Positions 31,442 through 43,057 of a DNA stretch of 64,000 nt are shown in pieces; position 1 is the first letter of the stretch; every line of letters begins with the position of its first letter. Under the pieces are notes generated by a model. That model made no database searches and was not told where the DNA came from. It worked only from the letters and a program-made list of their open reading frames with translations. A program made the translations under genes and the position numbers. The stretch comes from Monoplex corrugatus (lineage: Eukaryota > Mollusca > Gastropoda > Littorinimorpha > Ranellidae). Location: assembly GCA_030674185.1 (NCBI GenBank), contig CM060312.1:61882078-61946077 (forward strand), read 5' to 3'.

Positions 31442-31821
31442 GGTCTGAATCAAAACACAACTAGCCACTCAGTATAAACTTGTCTTACATCGCAGAAAGC
31501 CCCCCAGTCAATGCACAAAGCCCCCACTGCCTATCAACAATATGAAAACAATATTTTCTTAATCATAGCCCCACCAGTCTGTCATCCACTTCCGAGGAAA
31601 GAAAAGAGGAAATGGATAAGTAACTAAATAAATGATATAAAGGAGTATGTAGGTAAATAAACAAACAAGAAATGAGAAATGACAGTAAATACACACATAT
31701 ACACACATGCGTGCACACAGACACACACTTACACATACATACATTCATACATGCACACTCATATTCACACAGCATGATGGCCAACAACAACAAACAACAA
31801 CAACAACAACACCCTTAGCTC

Positions 31822-32420
31822 TGTCTGTAAGCTGTGGACAGTATAGTTAGTGTACAAGTTAACAAGAAACACCTGAGGCTGCCGGATGGGACTCAGAGCA
31901 CCAGCGCCTTGCCAATCTCTGGACAGTCACTTCCCAAGCTTCCAGTCCACATGGTAGCTATTTCACCAAGCGAAAGGGGAGGGGAGGGGGCTGTCCATGC
32001 GCTGCATGACCTATTCAGACCCAGTCTTCAGTTACCTTGTTTACAAACCGAATGGCAAGGTGGGAAGATGACAAACCCCGGGACATAGCCACACAATGCG
32101 AACCAACTTGGTCCAGTCCAGCCACTGGACCAAGAGAAAATGGAAGAACCCACTCTTGCCTTATTCTGGGCCTTAATCTCTCTGTTGGTCAGCCTGCCCA
32201 GCTGCCAGCTCTCACATCTACCGGCTCTTCTCCTTTTACTATAATCTCAACAGTTAGCAGTCGGAAATTCCCAACCTTGCTTTACCACAACTACAAAGGG
32301 AGTGTGAACTGCAGCTGAAGTGGCCAGGCATGATGCTCTAGATGCAGCCCATTTTGCTGTTTAGCCTAATTTCCCTTAGTAAGCTATGGACAGTGTGGCT
32401 AGTGTGCAATATTGAACTTC
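31822..32420. repeat. GC-richer 550-bp segment between diverged direct repeats
   Basis: TAAGCTGTGGACAGTATAG (from about 31828) recurs as TAAGCTATGGACAGTGTGG (about 32380). The interior is less AT-rich than its surroundings and has an 84-codon frame with no recognisable similarity. It may be an unlisted mobile element. Confidence 0.35.
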
Positions 32421-32764
32421 ATTTTCATAATCATACTAAGTGTTTTCAGTGAAGTATTGATGGTTTTTTTTTATTTACAGGATGTAGACTTTTTTGGCAG
32501 ATTCTTTTTTTGTTTGTTTGTTTGTTTTGCTTTAAAAGATTATTTTTGTTAGAAAAGATATTCTATTGTCCATGAAATGAAATGTGTATCAAAGAGATTC
32601 GATTCTTGTTTTTTTTGTTTTGTTTACCCATTAAAATTGCAATCTTTATGAATATTTAGAAATGCTTTTATTTCATGAAAGTAAATGGAGTTTACAGACA
32701 TATACACAGACTAACATGCACAGACAGAGTATTTGTCTGCAGTTATTCTTTTTAATACTTCCAT

Positions 32765-32894
32765 CATACACACATACACATACACACAAACACACACATA
32801 CACACACATGCACACACATATCCATGCAGACATGCACACACACATGAATGCATATACACACAAGTTGCACACACACATTTGAATTGGGAGCTGG

Positions 32895-32941
<47 letters not shown>

Positions 32942-33072
32942 ACACACACATCACGCCACACGCATGCGCACACACGCACACACACACACACATATGTATG
33001 TATATGTGTGTGTATGTGTGTGTGTGTGTGTGTTTTTAGAGAGAGAGAGAGAGAGATGCATTTATGCACACA
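32765..33072. repeat. Mixed (CA)n, (CT)n, (GT)n, (GA)n tract
   Basis: CA-rich DNA, a (CT)n run at about 32898-32928, CA again, then GT and GA runs. The blocks form a near-symmetrical inverted arrangement around 32990. Confidence 0.95.
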
Positions 33073-33499
33073 CACATCACTATAACTCACTAATTTTGAG
33101 ATGAAGATTAAAGTTGTACTGCAATGTTAAAACCAGTCTTAAACCCAACTTGAAAATTATCAAAACAAAGACATTATGAATAAAACACAAACTATTTTAG
33201 AAGATGATCAATCGAAAGGTCAATCAGAATGTGTGGATGTGCATGCACATGAACACACACATTGACATGCCGCTGGCTGTTTCGTGAATGATCAGTAGCT
33301 TCAAAAGACAAGCTGATGTCAGAGACTGCTGGAAACCATCTGAATTGAAAGAAAACTTAAGTACACACTCTCAAATTATCTTGACATAATGTTACAACAA
33401 GATGGTTCAACTATTTCAATAGTGACAATGCCATTGTAACAATCTTTTTGTACGTGATGGTGTTTCAGCATTATTTGTTTCATTGTAATCTTTAAGATC

Positions 33500-33725
33500 A
33501 GGACTAGTCACTGTGGTGTAGCAGTTGGTGCAACGGACTGCCGACTGGAAGATTGTGGGTTTCGAATCCCCATCAGTCCCTTCAAAAATCATTGTTGGAT
33601 TTTTCAGCTCTAACCGGCTCCTACCCAGAGTTGGGCGTGCTATGGGCTTATTGGGAAGACTGGGACCACACAGTCGAGTCTCATCCACTTCACAGATGCG
33701 TCATTGAGGGTGTTGCTCAAATCTT
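33500..33725 (+). mobile_element. tRNA-derived SINE, family 2
   Basis: The head GTGGTGTAGCAGTTGGTGC and the B box GGGTTTCGAATCCCC are those of a tRNA-derived promoter. The body GGCTCCTACCCAGAGTTGG and GGGACCACACAGTCGAG matches the minus-strand copy at 9757-9940. The anticodon-arm region does not fold as a functional tRNA. Confidence 0.7.
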
Positions 33726-34838
33726 CTGACCAGCACTGCAGGTGTCTGTATCTCTCAGGCCTGGTTGACACCAGGATATATTATGATATACTGTCACATA
33801 GTCTTAGTCCTAGATGGAACTCCATAGCATCATGAATATCATCTTCATTGACATTGTCATCATCGCATTGTGAAAACTGTTCCAGCTTCTGTGACTTTTC
33901 ATAAAGGTGGCGTAGAAAATGGGGGGGGGGGGAGTGAACACAATGGTAACCTCCCTGTGTGCAATGATCCTTAAAAATTTTTTTTTTTAAACTTTTAAGT
34001 AAAATCAGCCAGATTTTGACTGAATGAAGTTGGGTACAATGGTATGTTGAGAAACTGAAATGATGGTATGGGGGCAATGCCACTGGAGCAGTGCAGAACA
34101 TGGCAGAGAAAATAAAGAATCTGTTTTTGGTTATTATGACTTTACAGAATGGGCCATGCCAATCGAACTTATAAAAATTGTGACAGTTCACTCATTAGAC
34201 CTAATCAGTAATCAGAATACGAAAAAGGAAGAACAGGGGGAAAAAAAAGAAACCAGAAAAAACACGAAGAATGAATCAGAACGCATATTTAATACAACCA
34301 GACACACCAAATACAAAAATGATTTTAGTCCTTATCTCTACACTGGATGAAGCAGCAGGGAAGTTTCAGTCTTTTTCTCCTAATTTCTGTATTTGGTGTT
34401 TGTTCGTTTGTGATCTTTCATCTACGCATTGTCTAGTCTGGTTGTATTAAATACATGTCTGATTCATTTTTTGTGTTTTTTCTTGTTCCTGCTTGCTTGA
34501 ACGCGGGCAGTCATACTTATTTTGGAAAAAAAAAGACAGGAAAAAAAACCCCTGCAGACTCACTCTGGCTGATATGTTCGAATTACCTTTCTCTTAAAAA
34601 CAAAAAAAGTGAGGGAGAAAGAAAAATAACCAGCTGCTATCCAGCCATCCACCAAATTGACATTCAATAATAACCCTGCCATCTTTGTTGACACATGTTT
34701 GTGTACTGAAAGGCAAGCACAATATACAGGTGTCACAGAGAATGGAATTTGGAATTCGATTTGGAATTTCATTCAAGAAAAATTCATTGCTGCACTCAGA
34801 CAGTTCCATATATGTTCAAACCAAATCTGGCAGATTCC
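33726..34838. other. Unassigned intergenic stretch
   Basis: A G-run is seen at about 33921-33932. No gene is recognised. Confidence 0.4.
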
Positions 34839-35032
34839 TTAACCCCTTGACTCCTGTACCCTATCCACCATCTGTAATAACTTAACCCTTTGACTCCCTC
34901 ACCCTATCCACCAGCTTCCTGCAGGAAGCTGGTGGATAGGGTGAGGGAGTCAAAGGGTTAACGGTTTTGCTTTGCTGGCATGATTGACAATGCAGGATGC
35001 TGGTGGCCAGGGTGCGGGAGTCAAAGGGTTAA
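34839..35032. mobile_element. TTAA foldback element, well preserved
   Basis: The outer arms TTAACCCCTTGACTCC and GGGAGTCAAAGGGTTAA enclose an inner perfect palindrome of about 70 bp. The inner palindrome runs from TTAACCCTTTGACTCCCTC through the CTGCAG centre to GAGGGAGTCAAAGGGTTAA. This is the best example for defining the family. Confidence 0.92.
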
Positions 35033-35685
35033 GCCCGTGCAAAACCTTATGCTATGGCAAGGTCTTAAAATGGATGGGTGGGGTGGGGGGGGGGAGAAAC
35101 AGGATCATTGAAACACTAAGCTGACATTGCCGAAAGATTGGAGCTTTTACATGGGTTGCAAACACACCAGTTTCTATACTGAGGACTAAGACTAAGCTCA
35201 AGATGCTAAATCTTGAATCCACAGTTTTTATGAAGATACTCTACCAGCCTTCCTTGTCCTGCATCTTACAATTTTCTGCATAACAGTGACCTTGAAATTA
35301 AATCAATATGCCAAACCTGTGCACTGCATCATATCCTGAAATCCATTTACAAATGGTGGGATAATTACCACTGAAACATTTTCACATTCTTTGCTATGAT
35401 GAACCAGTGACAGTGTGTGACTTTCCATTAATGTGTTTTGTGATCCATATTTAAAACTTGTTATGTTTTAGGTCCAGTTCATACATGATAGTATTACAGT
35501 ATTTGGATGATTTCATATAATATGCACAAGACCCCAACTGCCTTTTGATGGAAGGCCCTACATAGTGATGGTAATTAAATTCCATAATCCTGTATAAGTC
35601 CTTCATGATGAAATTTGTTCAGTAATACATTTTCCATAAATGAATAGGTAAAAAACAGTAAATGAATAGATAGATAAAAGAATAA
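35033..35685. other. Unassigned intergenic stretch
   Basis: No gene or named repeat is seen, apart from a G-rich run near 35085-35095. Confidence 0.4.
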
Positions 35686-35737
35686 AACACACACACACAC
35701 ACACACACACACCACACACACACACACTTACACACAC

Positions 35738-35821
<84 letters not shown>

Positions 35822-35822
35822 A
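35686..35822. repeat. (CA)n microsatellite
   Basis: A CA run with a few interruptions. Confidence 0.97.
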
Positions 35823-36100
35823 AAGCTGCTTCCGAAAACAGAAAGGGGAATTCATTTCTTTTACTTATTTATTTGTTTATTTATTTATTTATTCACAGAA
35901 TTTAGATATATTTGCACTTTGATGAAAGTCAGTCACTGTCAACTTTGAAATACTCTGACTTAAACGAAAGGTAGATATGTTACCATAATTCATATAATAC
36001 AATAAGCCAGTAATAATCCAGCTTTTCTAGTAACCCCCCCCCCCCCCCCAATCAAATATCAACAAATGTACAAAAATTACATTTTGATGTAACAGTGCAA

Positions 36101-36102
<2 letters not shown>

Positions 36103-36170
<68 letters not shown>

Positions 36171-36405
36171 TGCAAACACATGTGCACAAAAAACACTACA
36201 CACAGAAGCATATTTAAATTAGTTGGACACATTTTCCTTTGGTTGTGCTCAAATGAGTAAAATTTACACTTGGGCACATTGATGGTCCATGAAACAAAGC
36301 CATCTGTATAACAGCATGTTTAAATTACATATGCATGCACACACACACACGTGCACATGCACGCATGCACACATGCACGCACACACACACACACACACAC
36401 AAAAC
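36103..36405. repeat. (CT)n plus (CA)n tracts
   Basis: CT run at 36103-36127, CA run at 36127-36160 and another CA/GCAC run at 36338-36402. Confidence 0.95.
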
Positions 36406-36494
36406 CCATGCTTTGTTTTCCTGGCATAATAACAAAGGGGAAAATGGATATGTGTGTAATTGGTTGAAAAACTGTGAAAATACATGTAATCATG

Positions 36495-36615
36495 TCAATC
36501 CATCTATCCATCAGTTCATATATCCATCATCCATCCCTCCATCCACCTGCCCACCCATCCATTCATCAGCCAGTCAGTCTATCCATCCATCCATCCATCC
36601 ACCAGTCAGTCAGCC
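36495..36615 (+). repeat. (ATCC)n tetranucleotide tract
   Basis: Degenerate CATCCATC/CCATCCAT units with CAGTCAGT runs at the end. Confidence 0.9.
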
Positions 36616-36707
36616 AGTTAGTCCAAAGCATGAGCAATAAAATAAAAGTACTCTAAAAAAATTGGAAACAGGAGTATGTCAATGAATTGTGTTTATATGT
36701 TATTCAC

Positions 36708-36716
36708 TGTGTGTGT

Positions 36717-36784
<68 letters not shown>

Positions 36785-36866
36785 CTTTCTTCCTTTTTAT
36801 TTGTTTTTGTTTTTTACCTTTTCAGTCGAGCTATCTTTTGTGTGTGTGTGTGTGTGTGTGTGTGAA
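36708..36866 (+). repeat. Two (GT)n runs
   Basis: GT runs at 36708-36782 and 36838-36864, separated by T-rich sequence. Confidence 0.97.
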
Positions 36867-36999
36867 ACGTTACAACTTATTTTCTATTCGTTTATGACAT
36901 GTGTGTGAAATCTTACCAGCTACTTTCCTTTCTTACTTTCTTTCACGTAATTTCTTTTCTTTTCTTCTTTCTTTCTTCATGTTTTATTGTGACTTTCCA

Positions 37000-37655
37000 T
37001 AGAATGAGTTAAGCACTCGGGCATCTCTCTTTGTCTCCGTGATGAACTACCGACCGCTAGTGGCCACGTCACGGTGCACGTTCTTCTTAAATATCGGTCA
37101 AGTTTTTGAATCGACATTCGACCATCGTACGCAGTCTGAAAATAAGTATTCTCTAAGCAGTGAAAGTGTACAAAGGCGGCTTGATGACTGACAAGATGTT
37201 ACGCATAATGCTCATGTCGTCAATCCAGACAACCTTTTGTTTTTCTGTCTGTTTATGTACTGACGGAGATTGTTAATGCCATGGTTATGGTTAGCATGCG
37301 GGTTTGTTTACATCCAACAGCTGACTGAGATCTCGCGTGCTTGGCCTTAGCTGTCAATCACTGGATGGCCTCTGACCGACTTTTTGTGCCAGCTTTGTTT
37401 GGTTCAAACAGGCGATTAAAACATAGCTCACAGGTTTCCTATACTCGTGTGAAATCAGATAACGTTGGCTGAAATTTTTAATAAAAACTGACCTAAGACA
37501 AATGGTGAAAAAATAACAGAAAATGGGCGTGACAATGAGATACACGTGATCTGACGTCATCTCTAGCAGAAGACACCGCCATTAGGGTTGTGTTTTGGAT
37601 GAGAGTTCACTTGGATCGAGAAGTATCAGGTCAGTCTTGCAAATTGTTCATCAAA
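37000..37655 (+). promoter_or_regulatory. UBE2H: Upstream region and 5' UTR of UBE2H
   Basis: The 650 bp before the ATG contain no microsatellite or named transposon, have more CpG than their surroundings, and lack a clear TATA box. A YY1-like CCGCCAT (37576-37582) lies about 75 bp before the ATG, a position common in broadly expressed genes. Exact transcription start is unknown. Confidence 0.5.
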
Positions 37656-37708
37656 ATGTCATCACCAAGTCCCGGTAAGCATCGAATGGACACAGACGTC
37701 ATCAAACT
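37656..37708 (+). CDS. UBE2H: UBE2H exon 1
   Basis: It holds the ATG and 17 codons of the highly conserved N-terminus; only His9 and Ile16 differ from the human protein. The donor is GTATCC at 37709. Confidence 0.93.
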
Positions 37709-40700
37709 GTATCCTTTTGATAGAATGTGTCAATAGGGGTGGCAAGAGAAATGCGATTGATAAAAAAACAAAGCCGTTTCTGACAAAAAATCATTCGCAG
37801 ATGCAGCGAGCAAGCTGAGGTCACAGCCGTGCTCGTACAACTGCTGGAAAACTGTTTACACGTCACAGCAATATTTGTCGAAAACGGTCAGAACAACTGA
37901 ACGAAGTTTGCATACAACAGCATTTTCTGCATATTGTGCATTTTGCGTCGTGATCATCATGCAACGTATATTCTGACTGCTCACTAGCCCGTGTAAAAGT
38001 TTAGTGGCGTAATTGGTGCAAAAACGGCCAGAAATGGAATTCGATCATGCCGTAATTAATTAAAATAACAGGATTTTTACCTCTTTATCTACTTTTCTCA
38101 GTGGCGTTTTATTGAAAAAGAAATACAACGAATTTCATGTTTCAGATTTAGTATCAGACGACTTTTTTCTGCTTCTCTTGTCTTGTTAATGCGCAGTAAA
38201 TCCAGTACTGTAGTGGTTTACATTCACTGAAGAGGAAAATCTAGGGCCAAGTGTCCGTTGCCACGAGCATTGTCCAGAAATAGACCTGACATAAGTGCAG
38301 TTTTGAGTACATACTTTTCGGTTTAACCACACAATATGCATGAAATTGCCTGTGTAGACAACTCCCCAACCCATGTCAGCATGTTTGACAAGTGTGTTAC
38401 AGATTATTTTCGACGATGTGACATAACAGCTGACAACGATCTGAAATGGTTGCGTTTAGAACAGGGCCTTTCACGGTTTAAAAGAAAAGAAGAAAAAAGA
38501 AACTAAAAGCCCCATCGTCGTCATCATGTGCCTTACCGCGTGGTGTTGGTGATCATGGCCCTCAGTGCCAATAATTTATTATCTTTTCTCGTTGCAAGAA
38601 TATCTCCCACCCGTCCAATTCCCACCACTCTGTGCAAAACTGACAAATGTTTTCTCCCTGGATCTAACATCCATCCATCCATCCATCCGTTGAGTGTCCA
38701 CAATCATCACATTGATTATTCTGACACTTTTACAAAGTGCTACCCAGTGCACTTTTCCTCTAGCTTTCCTGTTCTGACCAGGTATTCAAATTTCTCTTGC
38801 CTCATAAAATATCCTATAAATATTGCTTGTCTTTTCCTAATCTTCTTCATTAATGTTGTTTGTGCTTGCTTCTCTTGTCTCGTTTGTTTTCTTTGTTGTC
38901 CATGTAACTCTTAACATTCTTTTAGAAACCACATTTCAGCTGTCTCGCATCCGTACAACAGTACTAGTTCTATAAAACACTGAAAGGCTCTCTTTTTGAT
39001 GTCCATTGGTAGGCATTTGTTAGCAAGAACATTTTTCATTTTCTGTAATGCTGTTTAGCTTGGCTAAATCTTGCTGGATATATCCAGAGTGCATTTCCTG
39101 TCTGGTAAATTGACTGTTTCCAGATATTTAAACTTACCAACTTGTCTCAGTTACTTCAGTCTTCTTGCTGTTGAGCTCCAGTCCTTTAATTCTGCTATTT
39201 CTATTATACTCACAGTTTGTGGGTCTTTTTCATTTTCTGCTATCTAAACAGTGTCATCTACATAACAGAGATTATCTCCAATTGTTGTCCCCAGGCATTC
39301 TTCTATGTTTCCCATGATGGTTTTACAATAATGTGAAAATAAATCTGGTGACAGAACACATCCTTGTCTAACTCCCCATCTTTTGATGTTTTCAAATGAG
39401 CTTACATACTTTCTGCTCTCATTGCTCTTGTTTGTTTTTTTACCAGTACATATTCCTTATTCTTAGATCTTTTCCATCAATATTGAGGTTTTTGAGTTTG
39501 GTTATCAGTTTGTCATGTCTTATCCAATCAAAGGCCTTCATGGATATAAATATAATATGATCCTTATTCAACCCATTGATCTTTCTCTGTGAGTTCTTAG
39601 GATGTATATGGCATTAACTGTTTCTTTCCTTTCAACAAATGCACACTGTTCTTCTGTTTCTGGCTTGATCTTATTCCTTGCCCTCATGATTATTCGTAAC
39701 AGAATCTTTGTCATATGACTCATCAGCCTGATTAAATGATGGAGTTCACATTCTATAGCCCCTGTGGTCTTAGGAAGTGCAATGAAAATTGACTTCAACA
39801 TATATCTGGGAGGATTTTTCCTGTTTATAAATTTCATTTAGGACTGTTACTTTTTGAATACCAATTCATCTACAGCTTCAGTCATTTCTGTATTAATCAA
39901 GTCTGTCTCTGGGGCTTTTCCATGTTTCATTTTTTTCAATGCTGCTGTAAATTCATCTTTCATTATTGGTGGGCCTTCAACATTCTTTCTTATGACATGT
40001 TCTTCCTTTCTGTCATTATCAAAAAGATCTTTAATATACTGTTTCCATCTGCTTAATATTTTGTCTTTATCCGTAATAATCGTACCATCTTATGTAACTT
40101 TTAAGCAACCAGTTGATATTCACATCTTTTTCGTGTGGGCAATTTCTTCAGTGTTTCTGTACCTAAGCTTAGAGTCTGTTTTGTGTTGTTCTTCTCTTTC
40201 TTTGCACTTTGTTTCTAGCAAAGTGTCCTTAGCTTCATTGCACTTATTTCTGATTTCCTTATTCTCTTTTCCCTTTACCTGCTGACATTCATCCCTCAAG
40301 CTTAAAATTTCTTATGTCATCCAATTCTTCTTTGCTTTTCTTTCTACTCTAGGGATCTCTTCACAAGCTTCATTTATTGCATTTTTCAAATTTGTCCATT
40401 GTTCCTCACTGTCCCCAACATTTTCCAGAGCACTGAATTTATTTTGAACATGATATATGCTAAATTTTGCACAAGTTGATTTGTCTGCCTTTAAATATCC
40501 CCACAAACCAAAAATCCCACTTTGATATGTTGACTGGTTGTTTGTTTGATGTCTGTTTGTTTTTACTGTTTGTCTGTTTTTACTATTAATGCTCTCTCTG
40601 TCTCTCTCTCTCATATTTGTATTGTGGCCCAAGGTTGATGCACATTAAACTTCTTGAGTGTTCTGAGTCTTGAATCTCTCTGTCTCTCTCCCTCTCACAT

Positions 40701-41065
40701 ATTCACACATGACAGAAACATAATGATAATTTCCCTCTCACATATTCACACATGACAGAAACATAATGATAATTCTGTTTCTATAGGACAAATAGTCCTT
40801 GTCAAAGCATACTTGATGCACTAAAACATAGCAAAAATATCAACAATAAAGAAGTTGGGAGGGGTGGGGCTGGTCATGTCAATACATGATTGCAACTAAA
40901 AAATTATCGGACACACACAACAATACAATATAAACACAGCTCATAAAAAATAAAACCAGGTCATAATGAAATCAGACCACAGAAATTGTAATCGGTTGTC
41001 ATGGTGACACTAGTCCACTAAAAGTATCTATTGAAGAAAATTGTAGAACTCCCCAGATACAGTCC

Positions 41066-41155
<90 letters not shown>

Positions 41156-42967
41156 CACGCGTGCGCGCGCGCATAGAGGCAATGACTGGAGCCAGGAAAC
41201 CATGAATGTGCAATTTTGTAGATTTATCTGAAAGAGATATGTCTGATGTGGTTTTTGAAAGTAAGCAGATAACTACTATGTCTTAAAGATGCTGGGAGGG
41301 ACTTCCTCATGGTTAGGCCAGGACCTGGGAAGGATTTCCATCTGCTAGTAGTTCGAGGAAACCTAGGTATAATTAAGAGAGAAGCTTCATGAGACCTGAG
41401 AGCTTTGAAAGGTTTGTGAACCAGGAGGAGAAGAGTTTTGACATATATGTTGCATGGTTTATGAAATTGAAAGCAAAATTTATCAATTTTATACTCAATT
41501 CATGCTTGGACAGGAAGCCAGTGTAGTTTTTGCAAGAGACCCTTTTGAACTGCACTGTTTGCTCTCCCTTAAGACAAATCGAACTGCACTGTTGTGAATT
41601 TGTTGGCGAGTTTAGATAGTCATCAGAAGGTCCAGCCAACAGAGTTGTCGTAATTAGTCTTAGATAGAATGAGACACACATGACACAGCTTATTTGTGGT
41701 GCTGGCAGAAGCAGTTGGGTAGATTTTGCTTACCCAGCATTGTTGGAGATACAGGATTTTACTCAGGTAGTTGACATGAATTTCCATGGACAGGGATTCA
41801 TTAACCCTTTGACTCCTGCAACTAACAGCTAGCATCATGCATTGTTAACCATGCTAGCAAAGCAAAAGTTCAGCCCTTTTGACTCCCTCACTCTATCCAC
41901 CAGCTTCCTGTAGGAAGAAACGACCCAAAATTTCTTGCAGTTTGCTGAAGGTATAGTCTGAGGTTATTTTGTCTGGTTTGATTTTTTTTTTTTTACCTAG
42001 ATGTACATTATCTTCTTTTTCTATTATATTTTTCAGTTTCTTTAGCAGTGCTTCAGCTGTCTCTAAGAAAAGCAGAGCTGTGCAGGTGTTAGTCATGAAC
42101 AATGAAATGATGCAAGTGCTCCTGATCGTTTAACAACAGAGCTAAGTTATTGTAAGTTACAAGGCTCAAAAAAGAACCCTGTGGTACACCATATTTCAGC
42201 AGGTTATGTTAATATGGAGTGATTTGATGTCATTGGTGACAACAGACAGATCGACAAGAAAGCTATGACTTTAACCAGTCAAGAACAGTTTCAGTGCAAC
42301 CGAATGTTTGTGACAATCTTGAGATCATGATGTCATGTTCAGTGGCATCAAATGCTCCTGGAAGATGTGTTAGCGATAGAATGGAAACTTTTGCATCATG
42401 GGAAACCTGCAAAAGACCGTTAACAGCTTTTTAACAAAGCGGTTTCTGTTCTGTGGGCTTTATTCTTTAGGCATACATTGTGTGTGATCTCATTATCAGA
42501 ACACACATTATCTCATTCTTCAGGGCATACATTGTGTGTGATCTCATTGTCAGGGCATACATTATGATCTCATTCTTCAGGGCATACATTGTGTGTGATC
42601 TCATTACCAGGGCATACATTATGATCTCGTTCTTTAGGCACATACATTGTGTGTGATTTATTATCAGGGCATACATTATGATCTTATTCTTCAGGGCATA
42701 CATTGTGTGTGATCTCATTATCATTATGATCTTATTCTTCAGGGCATACATTGTGTGTGATCTCATTATCATTATGATCTCATTCTTCAGGGCATACATT
42801 GTGTGTGATCTCATTATCATTATGATCTCATTCTTCAGGGCATAATAATAATAATAATTACAATATTTATATAGCGCAAAATCTTGATAAAATCAAATCT
42901 AAGCGCTGAAGCAGGCAGACACGCACGCACGCACGCACGCACACGCACGCACGCACGCACGCACCAC

Positions 42968-43057
<90 letters not shown>

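Noticed and set aside
42467..42820. 117-codon [20 protein letters not shown] ORF
   Set aside because: It is a translation of the minisatellite on the minus strand; units with 1-bp indels break it.
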